Source of the DNA: Cunninghamella blakesleeana
Lineage: Eukaryota; Mucoromycota; Mucoromycetes; Mucorales; Cunninghamellaceae
Direction: 5' to 3'
NCBI GenBank assembly: GCA_017871115.1
Contig: JAFCIZ010000001.1
Coordinates: 6,074,001 to 6,138,000 of the forward strand
Length of the DNA: 64,000 bases
The notes beneath the pieces were generated by a model that had not been told where the DNA came from, did not search any database, and worked only from the letters and a program-made list of their open reading frames with translations. This document shows positions 61,383-64,000 of the stretch, piece by piece. The first letter of the stretch is position 1. The number at the start of each line of letters is the position of its first letter. The position numbers and the translations under genes were made by a program.

Positions 61383-62033
61383 CTATTTTAAAGAAGGAAA
61401 AGGAAAGATTTTTGATCCAAGTAAAGCTTTAATAATGTTGCAGTATTTAGTAGAGTCTAAACTTTGTATGATTGAAGGGTAATCACCGCCACTACCATTA
61501 TAATTATCTTTTTTGCTCTTCTTTTTATTTTCGTTTTTCTTTTTGTTGTTTTTCTTATCTATAAGTGATTGTAATAATGAATCCAATTGTCGATATTCAT
61601 GAAATATATTATCTAATCCATTTTCTATTCCTTGTAAATGAATGCGATGTAAATTTAAATCGTTACGATATTCTGCTACAGTTGCCTCTGTATCCATTAG
61701 TGTTTTACTGATATTCCATGATTCTCGTTGTAAATGGTTCTTTTCATCATCAAAATACTGATGTTGTTTGGCTGTCACCCAAGGTCCACTTTTAGCATAT
61801 GCATTATGGCGGCTGACTCGATTTTGATAATCTTGTAATTTTTTTTCGTACACAGCTATTTTTTCTGAATAGTACTTCATATTCCATTCTATTTGATGTA
61901 CCCAGTTTCTTCGATATTCATATTGTGCTTGAAGTTCATGGAAACCTAGTTCTAAGGATTGTAATTGATATTGAAGATCTCTTATCTTTTTACTATTTTT
62001 TTCTTTAAACTTTATGGAGCAGTGTATTTTCAT
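61383..62033 (-). CDS. Coiled-coil protein, unknown
   Basis: Single-exon 216-residue protein if read from the ATG at 62033 (MKIHCSIKFKEKNSKK); the open frame extends a few codons further upstream without another ATG. It is almost wholly helical and charged: IRDLQYQLQSLELGFHELQA, YYSEKIAVYEKKLQDYQNRV, AKQHQYFDDEKNHLQRESWN and LNLHRIHLQGIENGLDNIFH form three or four amphipathic coils. A Lys/Asn-rich linker and a short hydrophobic end (NIIKALLGSKIFPFPSLK) follow. A TTTATAG acceptor-like site sits 20 bases upstream, so a first exon beyond it is possible. The only upstream ATG seen runs into a stop. Function unknown. Confidence 0.65.
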   Translation of the reverse strand: MKIHCSIKFKEKNSKKIRDLQYQLQSLELGFHELQAQYEYRRNWVHQIEWNMKYYSEKIAVYEKKLQDYQNRVSRHNAYAKSGPWVTAKQHQYFDDEKNHLQRESWNISKTLMDTEATVAEYRNDLNLHRIHLQGIENGLDNIFHEYRQLDSLLQSLIDKKNNKKKNENKKKSKKDNYNGSGGDYPSIIQSLDSTKYCNIIKALLGSKIFPFPSLK

Positions 62034-62317
62034 TTTTTTTTTAACTACATCCACAATCTATAAATTAGGAAATACAAAATTTTAAAAAGATAATAAAAAA
62101 GAAAGATGAAAATCGGTAATTTTATATTTTTGCAATTGAATTTATTTATTTTCAAAATAGGCTATTTTTTTTAATCTTTTTCTTTTTCTTATTTTTGTTA
62201 CCTTGTTGCTCTAGCAAACAAACAACCAAATAATAAAAAATAAAAAATGATTCATTGTAAATCAAGAGAAAAAAAGAAAAGGACAATGGGTATCTTTTTT
62301 TTTTTTTTTATAAATAA

Positions 62318-62355
<38 letters not shown>

Positions 62356-62481
62356 ATAATAAGTATATAAATGTTATAATACGGTGCAGGGTAGAATATA
62401 TGTATAATTGTATATAGATAGAATAATATATTTATAAATAAATGAAATAATAATAATTAAAAAACTAATAACAAAAACCAT
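62034..62481. other. Intergenic region before the kinase gene
   Basis: 448 bp with T runs and (AT)n at about 62320-62352. It lies upstream of the coiled-coil gene and downstream of the kinase gene. No further gene is seen. Confidence 0.5.
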
Positions 62482-62586
62482 TTACAAAACTTTTAACCAC
62501 ATCCCACTAAATTGTTAAAAAACAAATATATATATAATAAAATATTAGCAAGTTTGTTTATCATGTCATATTTATTATCCCTTTTA

Positions 62587-62617
<31 letters not shown>

Positions 62618-63994
62618 TGATAATTATTACCTTTCTCCAGATATGTTCCCACTTTTCGAGGAAGTTGAATTATTGTCATCTTGATGCTGTGATTCAATTG
62701 CTTCTACACTATCATTAGTAGTTTCATTATCATTATCGTTATCATTATCGTTATTATCGAATGGATGATAAGATAATTGTCGATGAGTATGAATATGCTC
62801 ATCAAGATCCATTTGAGAATTAATTTCATAAGAATGCTGTTGTTGTACATCAATATCTCGTTTTCTTAATTTGAATTCATCTGTAAGATCTACACTAATT
62901 TGTCTTCGTTTTCCAGTACATGGTGTTGTCGTTGAAGGGTGGTGGGAATGATGATAAGATAATGAATTTTCTTTCGAGGGGTAGTGTATTTCATTCATAA
63001 TGACATTTTCATCAAGTAAATGTTCATTATTATTAATTTGTGTAATGGTAACATGTGATATAGTGCTCGTAGTGTTCGTAGTAGCATTAGTATGAGTAAT
63101 AGATGGTTCGTTATGATCTTCAACGATAGTACACATTGTTTCAATAGAGGAATAAGAAGGTGAGATTTGTGAATGGGATGATGTTGAAGCAGATGTTTGT
63201 AAAGTTGGTAAAGGTGGTGGTATATTCACAGGTGGTGTAGTAGTTGTAGTGCTTGTTATTTCCATATCATGGTGACTATCAGTTGCTAATTCTGAATTAT
63301 CGTCTTGGTCAATTTCTAAAAAAAAAGGATGTTGAAGAGCATCAGATGCTTTTAATCGTTGTTGTGGATTAAAATATAAGAATTGTTTTAAAAGATCTAG
63401 CATATTAGGTGTAGCTTGAGGTATAACAGAATCTAAAGGCTGTGGCCGTAACTATGATAAAAATAATAATAACAATAATAATAAAAATGAAAGTAGGGAA
63501 AAAAATAAAATGATTAAAATAGATGTTCATTAAGATATATATAACAATATTCATTGATCCTTTTTCTTTAGTTTTTTTTTTTCTTTACATGAGGAAATTC
63601 AAAACCAATTCTATGTGCTAATTTGACACCTTCACGCCATTCACCACCGCCATCCAATATAGATATTGTTGAAGCTGTACTTGCGCTACTGTTTTTTCGT
63701 TGAAGAGGGAAATTGGATTCATTAGTTGCTTCGTCTATTGTTTTTCTTCTTGCAAAACCTGGACTTGCTTTCTTTTCAGCTGATCGTAAATTTTTTTTCC
63801 TTGTTGTATGTACTAAAAATTTATTTCCAGGACTCCCTAATACTTTACAGATACAGTATAATTGATCGATTTCAGATTCACCAGGAAATAGTGGTTGTCG
63901 TGTAATTAATTCTGCAAATATAGTACCAATAGCCCATAAATCTACTGCACAACAATAATTGGATGATCTTAACAATACTTCGGGTGCACGGTAC
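62482..63994 (-). CDS. Ime2/MAK-type protein kinase, C-terminal part (5' end outside window)
   Basis: CMGC-group kinase of the RCK (MAK/ICK/Ime2) family, linked in other organisms to meiosis or polar growth. Exons (minus): 63589-63994 (partial at the window edge; begins at an acceptor), 62627-63451, or 62628-63451 plus 62482-62506. Visible: [20 protein letters not shown], then [25 protein letters not shown] cut by a roughly 70-residue Ser/Lys-rich insert after VLGSPGN, then [18 protein letters not shown] and [20 protein letters not shown], closing the kinase domain with HPFF. A long Thr/Ser/His/Asn-rich tail contains the basic motif [10 protein letters not shown]. The ATP loop, catalytic loop and DFG are outside the window. 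The stop at 62627 overlaps a GTAATA donor; using it adds ESGMWLKVL and a stop, so the C-terminus is uncertain. Confidence 0.86.
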
Positions 63995-64000
63995 CTATTT

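Noticed and set aside
62210..62260. Possible signal-peptide first exon (MNHFLFFII) for the coiled-coil gene
   Set aside because: The frame meets a TAG before the only good donor, so it cannot be joined to 62033.

Overview
The window is nuclear DNA from a fungus, extremely AT-rich and very intron-rich. Introns are about 30 to 230 nt, AT-only in long stretches, with GTAAGT/GTATGT-like donors and TAG/CAG acceptors. The gene set (SNU114, TOP3B-type topoisomerase, NELF-B, GCP3, MAF1, GLE1, SEC66, GET5, a PKA with a Gln-rich N-terminus) and the abundant Asn/Gln/Asp runs suggest an early-diverging fungus, most likely Mucoromycota (a Mucorales-like genome). That placement is inference. No bacterial-type operons, CRISPR arrays, rRNA genes or convincing tRNA genes are visible.

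Layout. 1-14.7 kb: 3' end of RRP12 (+), RPF2 (+), PKA catalytic subunit (-), SNU114 (+, 12 exons), a single-pass membrane protein whose frame breaks at a poly(T) run (-), and an Asn-rich unknown (-). 14.7-19.6 kb: a 4.9 kb gene-poor stretch with one perfect hairpin. 19.6-23.2 kb: two unknown membrane proteins and a secreted GH16 glucanase (+). 23.5-37.7 kb, all minus strand: GLE1, a transmembrane PDI-like thioredoxin protein, gamma-tubulin complex component GCP3 (16 exons), an Msn2/4-like C2H2 zinc-finger protein and MAF1. 39.3-41.8 kb: an NELF-B orthologue (+). 42.0-52.8 kb, minus strand: a VHS-domain (Lsb5-like) protein, topoisomerase III beta (16 exons, one of 5 nt), alanine-glyoxylate aminotransferase and GET5. 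53.0-57.4 kb: SEC66 (+) and a seven-helix membrane protein (+). 58.6 kb to the end, minus strand: two coiled-coil unknowns and the C-terminal part of an Ime2/MAK-type kinase that runs off the right edge.

Functional groups: ribosome biogenesis (RRP12 next to RPF2), RNA handling (SNU114, GLE1, TOP3B), transcriptional control (NELF-B, MAF1, zinc finger), ER targeting and folding (GET5 and SEC66 divergent from a 262-bp gap, plus the PDI-like protein), and signalling (PKA, Ime2-like kinase). There is no sign of a cassette-like gene cluster.

Most notable: NELF-B in a fungus; very small exons needed to hold reading frame (5, 15 and 16 nt, and a probable one-codon first exon); a recurrent T-tract/A-tract block; two strong hairpins in gene-free DNA; and gene-free islands of visibly more complex sequence. 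Exon joins were built by hand from splice consensus, phase and family alignment from memory. The strongest check used was that every join keeps frame.
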